From positions 1,736,001 through 1,800,000 of the forward strand of contig NC_041692.1 of NCBI RefSeq assembly GCF_900005765.1: 64,000 nt of DNA. Direction: 5' to 3'. Positions 27,701-38,825 of this stretch are shown here, piece after piece. The stretch comes from Plasmodium relictum (lineage: Eukaryota; Apicomplexa; Aconoidasida; Haemosporida; Plasmodiidae). Numbering within the stretch: position 1 is the first letter of the stretch; the number at the start of each line of letters is the position of its first letter. The notes below the pieces were generated by a model. The model did not search any database. It saw nothing but the letters and a program-made list of their open reading frames with translations, and was not told the DNA's origin. Position numbers and translations under genes: made by a program.

Positions 27701-27777
27701 TAGTGATAACTTTAACTTTTGCATTATCTACCGTTGTCATCTTAAATATTTATAGTCGTTTGAAAAATGATACATAA
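24734..27777 (+). CDS. SPX-VTC-DUF202 protein (vacuolar transporter chaperone)
   Basis: Exons are 24734-24833 and 25091-27777 in phase (about 928 aa). The N-terminus is a textbook SPX start (MKFSKKLYERAHPKYREHY, then YKELKKVVKLI) and the domain closes with FIGFRKITKKFDKHS; SPX domains bind inositol pyrophosphates. The centre matches the VTC polyphosphate-polymerase tunnel fold: ITIYFDDSNLSTYYNFV, EFIRIRSYNY and FDYAVIDISTRE followed by YSSFLQGISLL. It is interrupted by Asn/Lys-rich insertions and a Glu run (about 16 Glu near 26,590-26,630). The last about 110 residues are a DUF202 module (VEPKTFFANERTLLQWLNTS) with three membrane spans, as in VTC subunits. VTC complexes make polyphosphate at acidocalcisome or vacuole membranes. 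Whether this subunit is catalytic (VTC4-like) or regulatory (VTC2/3-like) cannot be decided, because the catalytic basic cluster is diverged. Without the SPX-encoding first exon the largest ORF looks like an unknown protein. Confidence 0.9.
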
Positions 27778-28275
27778 CCCTTATTTTAATAAAACCTACT
27801 TTACTTGTATATTATAAATTTTTTATATATAAAAAAATATAACTTTAAAATTTTAGCAAATCTTTAAACAAAATAATACATATTTATTAAAAACTTTAAA
27901 AAAAAAAATGAAAGAAAAAGGAAAATGGTATATAGTCAAAATATTTCAGAAGAAAAGAAAGAAATATACTAGATAAATTAAAAAAAGTAACTGTATTAAA
28001 ATTTATTAATTAATTTTTTTACTATATACTGTTATAAAAAGTTTGATAAAATAACTATTATTGTTAGTATTATTAAAATTAAGTGAAAAAAAAAAAAAAA
28101 AAAAAAAAAACATTAAAAAATTTATAATTATTAATTATATTCATAAACAATACATTTATAAATAAAAAAAAAATATGTGCACATTTATATATTTCGTATA
28201 TATTAATTCCTCATTTTTTGTAATAATAATTTTAAAAAGTTTAAACAAATTAAAAAAAAGTAAAAGAAAAAATCA
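27778..28275. other. Convergent 3' intergenic region
   Basis: This spacer lies between the ends of the VTC gene (+) and the next - strand gene. It contains a 25-base A run at 28,086-28,110 and a GTGCAC at 28,177. No gene is seen. Confidence 0.7.
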
Positions 28276-28730
28276 TTAATATTTTGTCTTTTTTTTTTTT
28301 TCACTCTCAATTGTTGGACACATCCAGTAATTATCGGGAGCTATGTTATCATATCTAAGTGCTTCAGTAAAAATAGCTTGTGCTCTGCATTTTTTGTCCT
28401 TTATGTTAAATCCATCTTTTGGCACAATACCCTAAAAACAAAAATATGTATTTAAATATATATTATTGTGTATAATTTATTGTACATATATTATTTCATT
28501 TTTAATATTTTTCATTTAAAATTTAGCATAAATTCTTTTATATTTATTTTATTATCAAAATATTTTTTAGTTTGCAATATTATTATATAAGTTTTTAATG
28601 TTATCTTTATCTATAATTGCCCCCGCAACCATTCTAACATTTTTATCTTTGAAGATTGTAAGATATTTTTAGCTTCATTATAATATATTTAGATTCTCTA
28701 TTAAATTTTCGTTTTATTTTGATACATGTA

Positions 28731-28762
<32 letters not shown>

Positions 28763-29387
28763 GCTTCACCATTTTTGTATGAATAAAAGAATCTTTTCTA
28801 TTTTTCCTTTCATCGTGGTTTTTATATGTTCCATATGCATCAAATTCGGAAAAGTTCTGAACAATAATATTAGAACATCCAGGTTTTCTTTCAACCATAA
28901 TTTCTGTTCTCCCACTAGATTTATCGGTTACAGTATATTTAGTAGAAAAATATTTACTTATTTCACTATCATCAATATGTCTAGCTAGGCATCTTTTAGG
29001 AGTTAATGCATATCCCTTGTCAGAAAAAAAATATTTTGAATTACTCATTTCATTTTTTTCTGCATTATTTTGTATAATATCTTTTATAATATCATTACGA
29101 TAATTCATATCATTTTTTACTCTTCTGTTTCTTACAGTTATATCATTTATAATTTCAGATTCTAAGCCTGCAAAACTTTTGTTCATTTGAGGATATTTAT
29201 AATCATATGGACAAAAAACTCCATCTTTTCTACCTTTTTGTTCATCAGAACAATTATGCAAAATTTCATAAATGTTGTTACCATATGAAAAATTAGATCC
29301 ATTGTATACGGATCTTTTTCTAATATCAAGATTTCTTAAACAATCCAAACGTTCAGAACTCAATCCAGCATATTGAGAAAGTTCCAT
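28276..29387 (-). CDS. Conserved-type Plasmodium protein (two exons), related to the 21-22.5 kb gene
   Basis: Exon 1 is 29387-28770 and exon 2 is 28431-28276, joined in phase 0 (about 257 aa). The second exon is clearly coding: GIVPKDGFNIKDKKCRAQAI, then FTEALRYDN, then NYWMCPTIESE. Exon 1 contains MELSQYAGLSSERLDCLRNL, GVFCPYDYKYPQMNKSFAG and TEIMVERKPGCSNIIVQNF followed by SEFDAYGTY. The last pair parallels the VGRKSG...DEYD...TY segment of the - strand gene at 21,010-22,500. There is no signal peptide or membrane span; the protein is small, Cys-containing and low in Asn repeats. The ORF reading past 28,770 into KKKKNIYIYIYMY is intron. A membrane-skeleton or inner-membrane-complex role is a guess only; the family was not recognised. 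The intron (338 bases) is long for this locus. Confidence 0.8.
28599..28656 (-). ncRNA. Possible H/ACA-like hairpin in an intron
   Basis: Inside the intron of the preceding gene a G/C-rich island folds on the minus strand. The outer stem is ATCTT/AAGAT (28652-28656 with 28603-28607). The inner stem is GGTTGC/GCAATT around a GGGG loop (28615-28630). An ACA triplet at 28601-28599 lies one base after the outer stem. A stem, internal loop, hairpin and terminal ACA is the shape of the 3' half of an H/ACA snoRNA. No convincing 5' hairpin or H box was identified. Confidence 0.2.
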
Positions 29388-30804
29388 CTCTTCTAAGAAA
29401 ATGCTTACAAGAAATTAAAAATAAGTAATTTTAAGAATTACTAGCAAAATAATTAAACAGAACAAGAAAAAAAAAAAAAAAATTAAAAACAAAATTGAAA
29501 ACAAAAGGTAAATAAAAAGAGGTATTTATAAAAAAATAGAGAAATAATTAGATATATAAGGGAAAATTTAGATACAAAATATATTAAAAAGATATCGAAA
29601 TTTTAGTATTGTAAACTTTAAAAAAAGATATATATGTAATATCTATTTATTTATTAACAATAAAATATAAGTAAAAAAACATAAAAAAAAAAAAAATATA
29701 TAGTTATATAATTTATATTACACCTAAACAAATTTAATAATTAAAAATTTCTATGACAAAAGAAATTTTAAAAAGTATTAAGGAAGAAATAAAAAACTAG
29801 TTAAAAAAAGCCACATTTGAAATAATAATATGATCTGTTTAGTATTTTTTTTTTTAAGTATTTTTAGTTAACCTTACGGTGCTTTTACATTTTTTTTACA
29901 AGAAATTCAAAATTCAACAAGTAGAATATTAATGATGTTGTTTTTTTTTCCCTTCTTTCTTGTTTGGATATTTAACATTTTTGCTTACACACAGAGAAGG
30001 TTCCATGTGCTTTATTTTTTTTTTTTTTTTCCGTTGCATGTAGGTGCAATTTTTTAACATTACCTTAAAAAAAAAAAAAATATATTAACATGATCGTGCA
30101 CATGAACACAAAGATCCACACACACATCATAAAAAAAATGTTCATATTATCTCACCCTTATTGCTTCGAAAATTAATTTATGTGAAAACAATTGATGAAA
30201 AATACACTGAAAAAAAGAACAATAATAGTTTTTATTCATTGAAAATTCATTGAAACTCCTTTTTTTATGATAACTGATAATTAGATATAATAAAAATAAC
30301 ATTAACATATAAATAATTATTGAAGAAAGAAAATATAATTATATTCCTTACATGAAAAATATAAGTACCTTTATTATAAAGACAAATATTAAAAAGATAT
30401 TGCTTATCTCAAAAATACCCTGTTTTCTTTTTCTTTTTTTTTCTTGTTATCTCTATATTTCAATATATGTGATTAATGTAAAATATGAACATATACTTTA
30501 AATCATAATTAGGAAAAAAAAACATATGCCACCAAAATAATATATATAGAAGAAAAAGAATAATAACAGTACAACTGCTCACAATTTTTTGGTTAAAGAT
30601 GAGGAAAAATTAAAAAAATAATTTCTTTTAATTTAAATAAAATTTCTGTAACATATAATTATTTAAAATAATAATCCTATGAGAATATAATTATTTTTTT
30701 TTAATTTTTAAAAAGAGCAAAAATTTATATATTTCATATGAAAAAAAATTTTGAAAACTTAAAAATATATATATATATATATACTATATAAAAAAAAATA
30801 AAAA
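29388..30804. other. Intergenic region: promoter of the 28-29 kb gene and 3' flank of ClpQ
   Basis: Both neighbours are on the minus strand. The region has A- and T-runs and a moderately G/C-richer patch at 29,930-30,190 with two GTGCA cores (30,044 and 30,096) and a TTGCATGT. No ORF is supported. Confidence 0.65.
30044..30101. promoter_or_regulatory. Paired GTGCA motifs upstream of the 28-29 kb gene
   Basis: GTGCAA starts at 30,044 and GTGCAC at 30,096, about 650-710 bases before the start codon at 29,387. GTGCA is the reported AP2-I core. The pairing and position are suggestive only; no expression data support it. Confidence 0.25.
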
Positions 30805-32208
30805 TTATAGTGTTTCGCATATAAAATTATTATTAGTGTGACAACACATATCAGCAGCAATATTCATAGCTTTATAAGCTATATCTTTGGCACTCAAATT
30901 TTCAATATCATACAATGCTCTTGCAGCTGCTATAGCATAGGGGCCTCCTGATCCTGTACCTAGAACATTTCCTGATGGTTCTAGAACATCACCATTTCCA
31001 GTTACTTCTAATAGATTATCTTTGTCAGCTACTATTAAAACTGCTTCTAAATGTCTTAGGTATCTGTCAGTTCTCCATAATTTAGCCAATTCAACACAAC
31101 TTCTCAAAAGTTGATCTATATAATTATAAAAAAGAAAAAAATAATACAAATATATATATAATATAATTTTATATATATTGAAATTAAATGAAATATCTAA
31201 CAAAATTTAATTTTTTTTTATTTTCAAATGAAAAATTTACTTGGATACTCATCTATTTTTGTTTCAAATTTATCTAGCAAAGTAAAACAATCTGCAGTAG
31301 CCCCAGCAAAACCCATTAAAATATTATCCTTTAATCTCCTTATTTTTTTTGCATTTCCTTTAACTATCTAATCCATGGAAAATTATTGATATAAATAAAA
31401 AGAAGTGAATAATATGTAAGATAAATAAAAAATTTAGTATGTCATTAGAAGCAATATCATATTGTTATCATGCAGACAAATTTTTTAATTAAATAATGAA
31501 TATATATATTAATTATTACATAAAAATAGAAGTAATTAAAGTTTCAGGTAAAAGCATAAAAGAAGAAATATAATAGGAAAGGAAATTAAACTATATAAAA
31601 AAACTATGTATGAAAATAACAATAATAATAAAATCAAAATTTATATGTAAATTTAAAGATTAAATCAGATCAATTTTAATTATAGTGTAAAAAAGGAAAA
31701 AAAATAAAAAATATATTAAATGTAACAAAATAATATATCTCATTAAAATATGAAAAAATAAAATATAAACCATTGTCCCTTGAGAAACCATTCCATCACC
31801 AATTAAACACTAAAAAAAATAAAATAACAATTAATTAGTAATGTTAAAATTTTTCTATTTAATTCATGAAGTGTATGGTTTTAGAACAATAAACTTATTT
31901 TTTAGATATGTTACATTCTTTTATTCTTTTATTCTCATTTTATTTATTCGTATATTTTATATTTTTTTTTTTTTTTTAATTTACCACTTCATTGTTTTTT
32001 CGTACGCATAATATGGTAGTTCCATAACGAGGAATTATTAATTTTCGGTTGTCAGAGAAATAATTTCTCTAAAAAAATAAAATATAAATTATATTTAATA
32101 AAAATTAGGAAGGAGTAATACTAATAAAAAGCTATTTAAAATTACTAATACAGTTTTGGTTAATGATTTTTGAGTGTTATTTAATTTTGAGAAGTATCTA
32201 ATAAACAT
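30805..32208 (-). CDS. ClpQ: ATP-dependent protease subunit ClpQ/HslV, mitochondrial
   Basis: Five exons on the minus strand keep phase: 32208-32152, 32068-31985, 31809-31771, 31367-31241, 31115-30805 (205 aa). Exon 1 encodes a basic, Ser/Thr/Asn-containing presequence ([19 protein letters not shown]) consistent with mitochondrial import. Exon 2 ends the propeptide at IPRYG and begins the mature enzyme with TTILCVRK, placing the catalytic N-terminal Thr at residue 36. Further HslV hallmarks are [72 protein letters not shown] and [20 protein letters not shown]. HslV forms a two-ring dodecameric peptidase driven by the HslU/ClpY ATPase. Length agrees with P. falciparum ClpQ, where the orthologue also sits on the minus strand a few genes from SEC13 (from memory). 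Only the last two-thirds are visible as one ORF; the catalytic Thr is in a short internal exon. Confidence 0.97.
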
Positions 32209-33074
32209 TTTTTCTTTTATTTAATAAATTACTGTAAAAGGAAGAAGTTTAAAAACTTGAAATATATTACAAAATATTATGGGCATATCTTTTTTTAAAA
32301 GAATGAACATATAAATTTAAACAAAAGAGATACGTATACGTATAAAAAAAAAAAAAAATATATATACATAAGTTAATATATAAAAAGGTAAAGAAATGCA
32401 AACAAATTTTTGTATAAATATGAGAAATACAAAAATAATTATACACAAAAAAAAAATTTATTTAAAGAAAAAAAAATATATATTTGAATTTTTATACTCA
32501 TTTAAAAAAAAAAAAAAAAAAAATGATGAATGCATATGAATTTTTACTTTTGGTTTGTAATTAAAATAATAATTAATAAAGAATTTAAAAAAAGGAACAT
32601 AAAATTCCATAAAAAATTAGTAAATATATAGAACCTTTTTTTTGATTAATTTTAACTTTAATTTTTTTTTTTTTGTAAGGAATCTATGAATTTTGTTGGC
32701 AACAAAATATTAAGTATATATATATATATTTATTTGTATATTTATATATTTATTTATATTTTAATTTAATAAGGTGAAATTGTTTTTACAATTACGAGAA
32801 TAATAATAAAAATTATTAATAATAGTAGAATGTTAAATAAAAATTTGTAGGTATATAATTTATTCTGGTTTTGTATACATTATTTTACTATTTTTCTTTA
32901 TTTACTAAATTAAATAAAACTGCGACAGTAATATCTTGAATGAAATTAACTTTTTTTTTATTAAAATTTTATACTTTTTAAAAATGAATGCATATTTATA
33001 TTTGAAGATACCATTTATTGTAATTATCAAACATATTCTTGTTGTATTTTAATATATTCAAGCTATATATATGA
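32209..33074. other. Intergenic region: ClpQ promoter and 3' flank of the WD40 gene
   Basis: This spacer holds A-runs of 14-18 bases near 32,345 and 32,505, a T-run and a TA run near 32,718. No coding signal is seen. Confidence 0.7.
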
Positions 33075-34346
33075 TTATAATCCATATGCTGCAAACATAT
33101 TAGCCATATTAATTAAGGTATTTTCTTCATCTAAAAAGAGCCTATAATTTATATAACAATCATTTTGTTTAATTTCATTAATAATACTTATTTTTGCATC
33201 ATCTTCATATTCGAGAGCCAAGTTTGGAAATTCTATTAAATAAGAAAGAGTTTTAATAGTAGGTACATAGAAATCAATTATATTTTCTCCATATTTTAAT
33301 GTTTTTATAGTATAACAGTTAAATATATCCCATATTCTTATGCCATCTTTGGCTAAAGATATCATTACTTGTTTTTTATTATTTACATAACATTTTATAA
33401 CTTCATTTTTATGACCTAAAAATACTGTAAAATCTTTCAAATTAAGATATGATTCATTTTCATTGTCATTTTTTGAAATTTCATTTTCTTTAAAATTAGA
33501 AAATTTATCTTCATTTTTTTTTTTTATTATCTGTACATAATCTCCATATTCCTTCAATTTAATATCTTCCCTGTTTTTTATATCTTTCATATTATTTTCA
33601 CTATTTTTGCTAAATTCAACAAATGGGATACGAAAAATTTTATTTCCTTTACATACGTATAAGTGAGTGTTAAAGGGTTCATTTGAACAAATATAAGTAC
33701 AATGTTCTGTTTTCGTTTTTAAGATATGTACAGCTTTTTTTGATTTTAAACCAAAAATATGTAAGTTTCCATTGCTTGCTAATGATATTAAGGTATAATA
33801 TGTATGATATATATTTGGAGTTACCGAAATAATTTGTCTTATACTAGCATTTATAGTGTGTTGATATAATAGCATAGGTTTAATTTTTTTTTTCCTTAAT
33901 ACATCATTGAAATTATACACATGAATAATATTATCATCACTGTATGTATATATAACATTTAATATTTGATCAATCAATACATCTTTAACTGCACCAAAAT
34001 GTGCTTGAAAAGAATTTATTAAAAATCCTGATATTGATGACCATACATATATATTTCCTATTTTGTCACCTCCAAAGATTATTTTTTCATTTTTCGTTAA
34101 TTTAATAACATTCAAATGCACTCGTACGAATTTCGTATAAATTGGAGCATTTTTTGCAGATAAGTATTGTGATATAATTTTTCTATTAGCATTCAAAACA
34201 ATGAAATTTCCATTATTAAGCATATATATTTTCTTTTCTTTATCTTTTATTGAATCTTCAAACTTATTTTCACATCTTTCGTTATCTAAATTTACTAAAA
34301 GTATTTCATTGTTATCATAAACTAACATTATTTTATTATGTTCCAT
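33075..34346 (-). CDS. WD40 protein, probably IPI3/WDR18-like
   Basis: This single-exon frame encodes 423 residues. Degenerate WD repeats are visible: KIIFGGDKIGNIYVWSSISG followed by QAHFGAVKDVLI (about residues 88-125), YSDDNIIHVYNFNDVL, LASNGNLHIFGL, and a late repeat GHKNEVIKCYV followed by SLAKDGIRIWDIFNCYTIKT. The order GGxxGxIYxWxxxSG, AHxxxVxD, DxxIxVYxxxDxL, then a late GH...DGxRIWD resembles IPI3/WDR18. That protein is a subunit of the Rix1-type complex that works on ITS2 processing and pre-60S release in the nucleolus. An Asn/Lys/Glu-rich insertion lies at about residues 250-300. No signal peptide or membrane span is present. The family beyond WD40 is an inference; another WD40 scaffold is possible. 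The divergent neighbour is an RNA methyltransferase. Confidence 0.75.
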   Translation of the reverse strand: MEHNKIMLVYDNNEILLVNLDNERCENKFEDSIKDKEKKIYMLNNGNFIVLNANRKIISQYLSAKNAPIYTKFVRVHLNVIKLTKNEKIIFGGDKIGNIYVWSSISGFLINSFQAHFGAVKDVLIDQILNVIYTYSDDNIIHVYNFNDVLRKKKIKPMLLYQHTINASIRQIISVTPNIYHTYYTLISLASNGNLHIFGLKSKKAVHILKTKTEHCTYICSNEPFNTHLYVCKGNKIFRIPFVEFSKNSENNMKDIKNREDIKLKEYGDYVQIIKKKNEDKFSNFKENEISKNDNENESYLNLKDFTVFLGHKNEVIKCYVNNKKQVMISLAKDGIRIWDIFNCYTIKTLKYGENIIDFYVPTIKTLSYLIEFPNLALEYEDDAKISIINEIKQNDCYINYRLFLDEENTLINMANMFAAYGL

Positions 34347-35490
34347 TTTGTTACTTATGTTTTATTTTTCTTATGTTGTTATTTTTATTTTTACACTATT
34401 TATTTAGTTCTATTTATTTTTTAATTATTTAACTAATTTTATTTTATATTGTTTTATTAATTTTATATCCCTTTTTTTCTGATTCTTGGTATAAACCAAT
34501 CACAATTAAAAATATGTATTTTATGTTATTTTTTTTTTACTCTCTTTGCTTCAATAAAGATGTATTTATTAATCTAATATGTAAAATTTATTCCATATTT
34601 AAAAAAAACATTATTAAATTTATATCAAATACTTAAAAGAACTTAAAATGACAATTTTTTTTAATTAATGTTTAAAAAAAAAAAAAAAATTGGCACAAGC
34701 ATTTCACTTAATGATTTTTTTTAGAACTATTATTTTATTTTTTTTAATAATTTTAATATTATAATTGTTAATATCAACCAAAATGAAAATAAAAAAACAA
34801 AATGATTTTTTTTTTTTTCGTAAACGTTTTTTACTTGAAATTTAAAAATAATTTAGTCTATGATTTTTATTTCTTTCAATTAAAAAAATTAAAATAGAAC
34901 AATTAACTTTTAAATAAATAGGGACTGTTACATTTTAACTATAAGAAAAATTAAAAATACTATTTTATAAATTTCTTTCTCCATATGTGATGTTTTGTGA
35001 CTGAAGATAAAGTTTTATAACAAAAACTTCAAAATATCTTTTCAACGTGGAGGCTTTTATATGAAGATTAAAATATGTATTATGATAACAAAATTAATAA
35101 TAGCTACTACTTTTGTTACTTCTGTAAATGAAGAATTTTTATGTAAAATTATTTGAGTAAAATATTTTCTCTTTTAAAAATGTATATACCTACATAATAA
35201 AGAACAATATGGACTTAAAAAAATTATGTATAAATTCTTAAAGTGAGTAATTTTAGGAAATTTTACTACAAATATAAATAAAATGATAGATTCAATTCTA
35301 CATTATATACTTTATAAATAAGTGTTATATGTTTTTTTATCTTTTTTATTTATCAACCAAAAAACATTAATCCTACTTAAACGTTATTTATTTAGTTAAA
35401 ATATATTTTTTTTTTTTATTAAAAATAAAATAAGAATAGTATTTGTATTTTGTAATATATAAGAATTTTTTTTTTCTAATAAAAAAAATA
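34347..35490. other. Divergent intergenic region (two promoters)
   Basis: About 1.1 kb lie between the 5' ends of the WD40 gene (-) and the Sun-family methyltransferase gene (+). The region is A+T-rich with several 10-15 base T- and A-runs. No ORF is supported. Confidence 0.7.
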
Positions 35491-36731
35491 ATGAATAGTA
35501 CTAGACTACGTCACATTGAAAATGCATTAAATAATTTTAATTTTGTAACTCCTTTGGATATTTATATGCGTTTATATTTTAAAAGTAATAACATAAAGAA
35601 TAAAGACAAACCTTATATTTCAGAACATGTTTATAATATAATAAAAAATAAAACTCTTTTATCATATTTATCTTCACCCATTTCATTATATACCAATATA
35701 ATTAAGACTTATTTTTCATCTGACAAGTAAAAATATTAAAAAAAGTAAATATAGTATATTTTTGTTCTATCCTTTATGAAGAAAGAAAAAATGAAACATT
35801 GAAATACTTTTACTTTTTTTTTTTTTTATCTTATAGATGGAAATATGAAATGAACAACGAGAAAATCCCCGCACATATAAGATACTCATTTCCAAAGGAA
35901 TTATATGATCAATTAATAAATTGCTATGGTGAAAAGAGAAGTATTACTTTAATGTCTATCTTGAACGAAAAAGCACCAGTTTTTTTACGGGTTAACAATA
36001 ATAAAATATCAAGAAATGAGTTATATAAAATATTAATCAGCAAAGGAATATCAGTTGAAAAATGTGTAAATTCTCAACATGGATTATTACTGACAAAAAA
36101 CCAAATACTGAAAAATATTCATGAATATAAAAAAGGATACTTTGAGATCCAAGATGAAGCTAGCCAAATAGTTAGCTCTAAAATACCTGTAAAACCAGGT
36201 TATAAAGTACTTGATTATTGTGCAGGTTCAGGTGGAAAAACATTAGCTTTTGCAAATTATATGGAAAATACTGGAAAAATATATTTACATGACATAAGAG
36301 ATAAGATGTTATCACAAGCAAAAATTAGATTAAGAAGAGCTGGAATTCAAAATTACATCCTTTTAAATTCTAATCATATTTTATTAAAAAAATTATTTGG
36401 ATATATGGATACAGTAATTGTTGATGCACCCTGTACAGGTACTGGTGCATTAAGAAGAAATCCAGAAATGAAATATAAATTTACAAATAGTAAGTTGTAT
36501 GATTATGTAAATTTACAAAGGCAAATTTTTGAAAAAGCTTTGCTGTACCTTAAAAAAAATGGAAAAATTGTATATATAACATGTAGCATATTAGATGCTG
36601 AAAATGTTCATCAAGTTAAATACTTTTGTCAGAAACATAATTTGTATTTATCTGAGCCACCATTTCATTCGTTACCTCAATCAAAATCAATGGATGGCTT
36701 TTTTTTAGCTATTTTTGAAAGAAAAGAGTGA
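35491..36731 (+). CDS. NOL1/NOP2/Sun-family RNA m5C methyltransferase (RsmB-like)
   Basis: Exons are 35491-35726 and 35837-36731, in phase (about 376 aa). The second exon holds the whole catalytic domain. These are the substrate-entry region (EKAPVFLRVNNNKISRNEL, YFEIQDEASQIVSSKIPVKP), SAM-binding motif I (VLDYCAGSGGKTLAFA), motif IV with its conserved cysteine (VDAPCTGTGALRRNPE, about residue 277) and motif VI with the nucleophilic cysteine (VYITCSILDAENV, about residue 327). Both catalytic cysteines of the RCMT family are therefore present. Members methylate cytosine C5 in rRNA or tRNA. The N-terminal exon resembles the helical lead-in of RsmB-type enzymes but was not matched to a specific domain. 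The target RNA cannot be deduced. The start at 35491 is preferred over the upstream non-ATG extension because it follows an A-rich leader and a long T-run. P. falciparum has a Sun-family gene at the equivalent position (from memory). Confidence 0.93.
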
Positions 36732-38825
36732 TAATAATGCAGAATTTTTATTATTCTTTTAATTTTTTATTTCCTTCTTTATGGTGTTTTGTTGAATTTT
36801 AATGCTTTAACGAATTAAAGTACAAAGTTAAGGAAAAATTAAATATTTCTAAGAGTTTTTTTTTTGGTAAATTTTAAATATGATGTAGTACAAATTATAA
36901 TAAATGTTATTTTATTGTTTGTATACATTTCATATTAAACTTTTCATTTATTTTAAGATATGTTTATGACTTATTCTATCCCTATTTTACGGTTATTTAG
37001 TTTCATACGACATATAAATATACACTCGTTTCTATAATATAATACTTCAAATAATATAAATTATACTAATTCTAACACTTTAAATTAATTTTTTTTTTTT
37101 TTTTTTGTAATTTATATATAATTATAACAACTAATATTATTTAATTTCTAAAATTCCTAAATATTTTAAAATGAAATTTTTATATTATCATTTATAAATT
37201 TTATTATTAGTGATATAAAAACATTTTTAATTCCAATTTTTTTTTTAAATATTAGTATATTTAACTAAAATAAAAAAAAATACATTTAAAGAAATAGCAT
37301 AATTTTTTTTTTTTTTAAATATCTCTTCTTAAATATTTAATCAAAATAAATGTCCATTTACATATAATTTCTACCTTAATTATTTTAATTTTACTAAATT
37401 TGTAGATTTTTTAGCATGATTATATATTATTTATTTTAATTATATATTTATAAAAATAATATAATGCTGTATTAACAAATATATAATAAATTTAATATAA
37501 TTAAAATTTCATTTTATAATAAACTTTTTTCTATAAAAATATAAATACTTTTACATATATTTAGTAAAAAAGAAGAAATCAACTTTTTTCTACTTTTTTA
37601 TAAAATTTTGTTTTTTCATTGTTTATATAATAGTTTAATAATTTGATTCAATCCTTTATAAATCTAATAATTAAATCTACAATCTTTTCCAATTTTATTT
37701 TTAGAAAACATTTTTCAAAATATATTGAAACATAATGCAATTTATAATTTTATTTCATTAGAATTGTATATTTATTTAAATATTTGTAATATCCATACAT
37801 ATACAAAATAATTCAATCTTTTTTTTTTTTTTTTAAATTAAAATTTGTAGATAATTATCTTTCAGAAAAAATGTAGAAACAAACTAAATTTCCAAAATAT
37901 AAATTTTTACTCTTTAATGAAAATGTTTAATATACATAATAATATTTAAAAAAAAAAAAAACTTAAGATTTGAATTTTTCTATCAAAAAATTTTTTTCCC
38001 AAAAATACTTATATATTAGTGATTATAATTCATTAAAATTTAAAAATTTACAATCTTTTATCTTGAAAATTATTAATTTTTCCTTGTATAATATTTTTTT
38101 GCTCCATTCTATTGTTTTTATTATTATTGTTATATTGTTTATACTAATATTTTAACTATGGTTGTTATTATTACTAATAAAGATACTTTTTTTTTTTAAC
38201 TCTTGTTAAAAATTACATTTATGCAAGCTTATGGCATAAATAACATTTTTATTAATTTTTAATTAATAATTAGTGCTGATGTGTCGAAGAAAAATATAAA
38301 TTTTTTTTTTTTTTGGTTTTTTTTTTTTTTTTCTTTGTTTAAATTTATCTTATTTTATTATATTTCATTCTTTCTTTTTTTTTTTTTCCTAAATATAAAG
38401 TATGTTTAATTTTATAAATATAGCAATTTTAATATATGTATTTCTTTCCGAATGAAAGTTTTAAATATGTTAATTTTTTTTTTCCTTTTTATTTTTTATA
38501 TATACATACATAAAAATTTTATTTAATTATGTATTTATAAAAAAAAAAAAAATACATATATATATAATATATATATTTTCTTGCATTTGTATAAATATTT
38601 TCATTTAAAATATAATAAAATAATTTTAAGGTATAAATTTTATTGTTTAAATTATAGTGTGTATTTTTTTATAGTATATATATATACTTTTAATTCATAG
38701 ATTATATTTATATAAGAAGGAAAAAGAAAAAAAAATTATTATGTATTTTTACTAATATTTTTATGCTCATTTTTTTTTTTATGAATATAGGTGTTTATAT
38801 ATATATTTAAAGTACTTATTTTACG
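36732..38825. other. 2.1-kb intergenic region including the SEC13 promoter
   Basis: This is a very A+T-rich spacer with T-runs up to about 16 bases. The 61-codon frame at 37,970-38,155 is hydrophobic low-complexity sequence and is not supported. No RNA gene is recognised. Confidence 0.7.

Noticed and set aside
37970-38155. 61-codon frame upstream of SEC13
   Set aside because: It is low-complexity Phe/Ile/Leu/Asn sequence in the promoter region with no recognisable feature.
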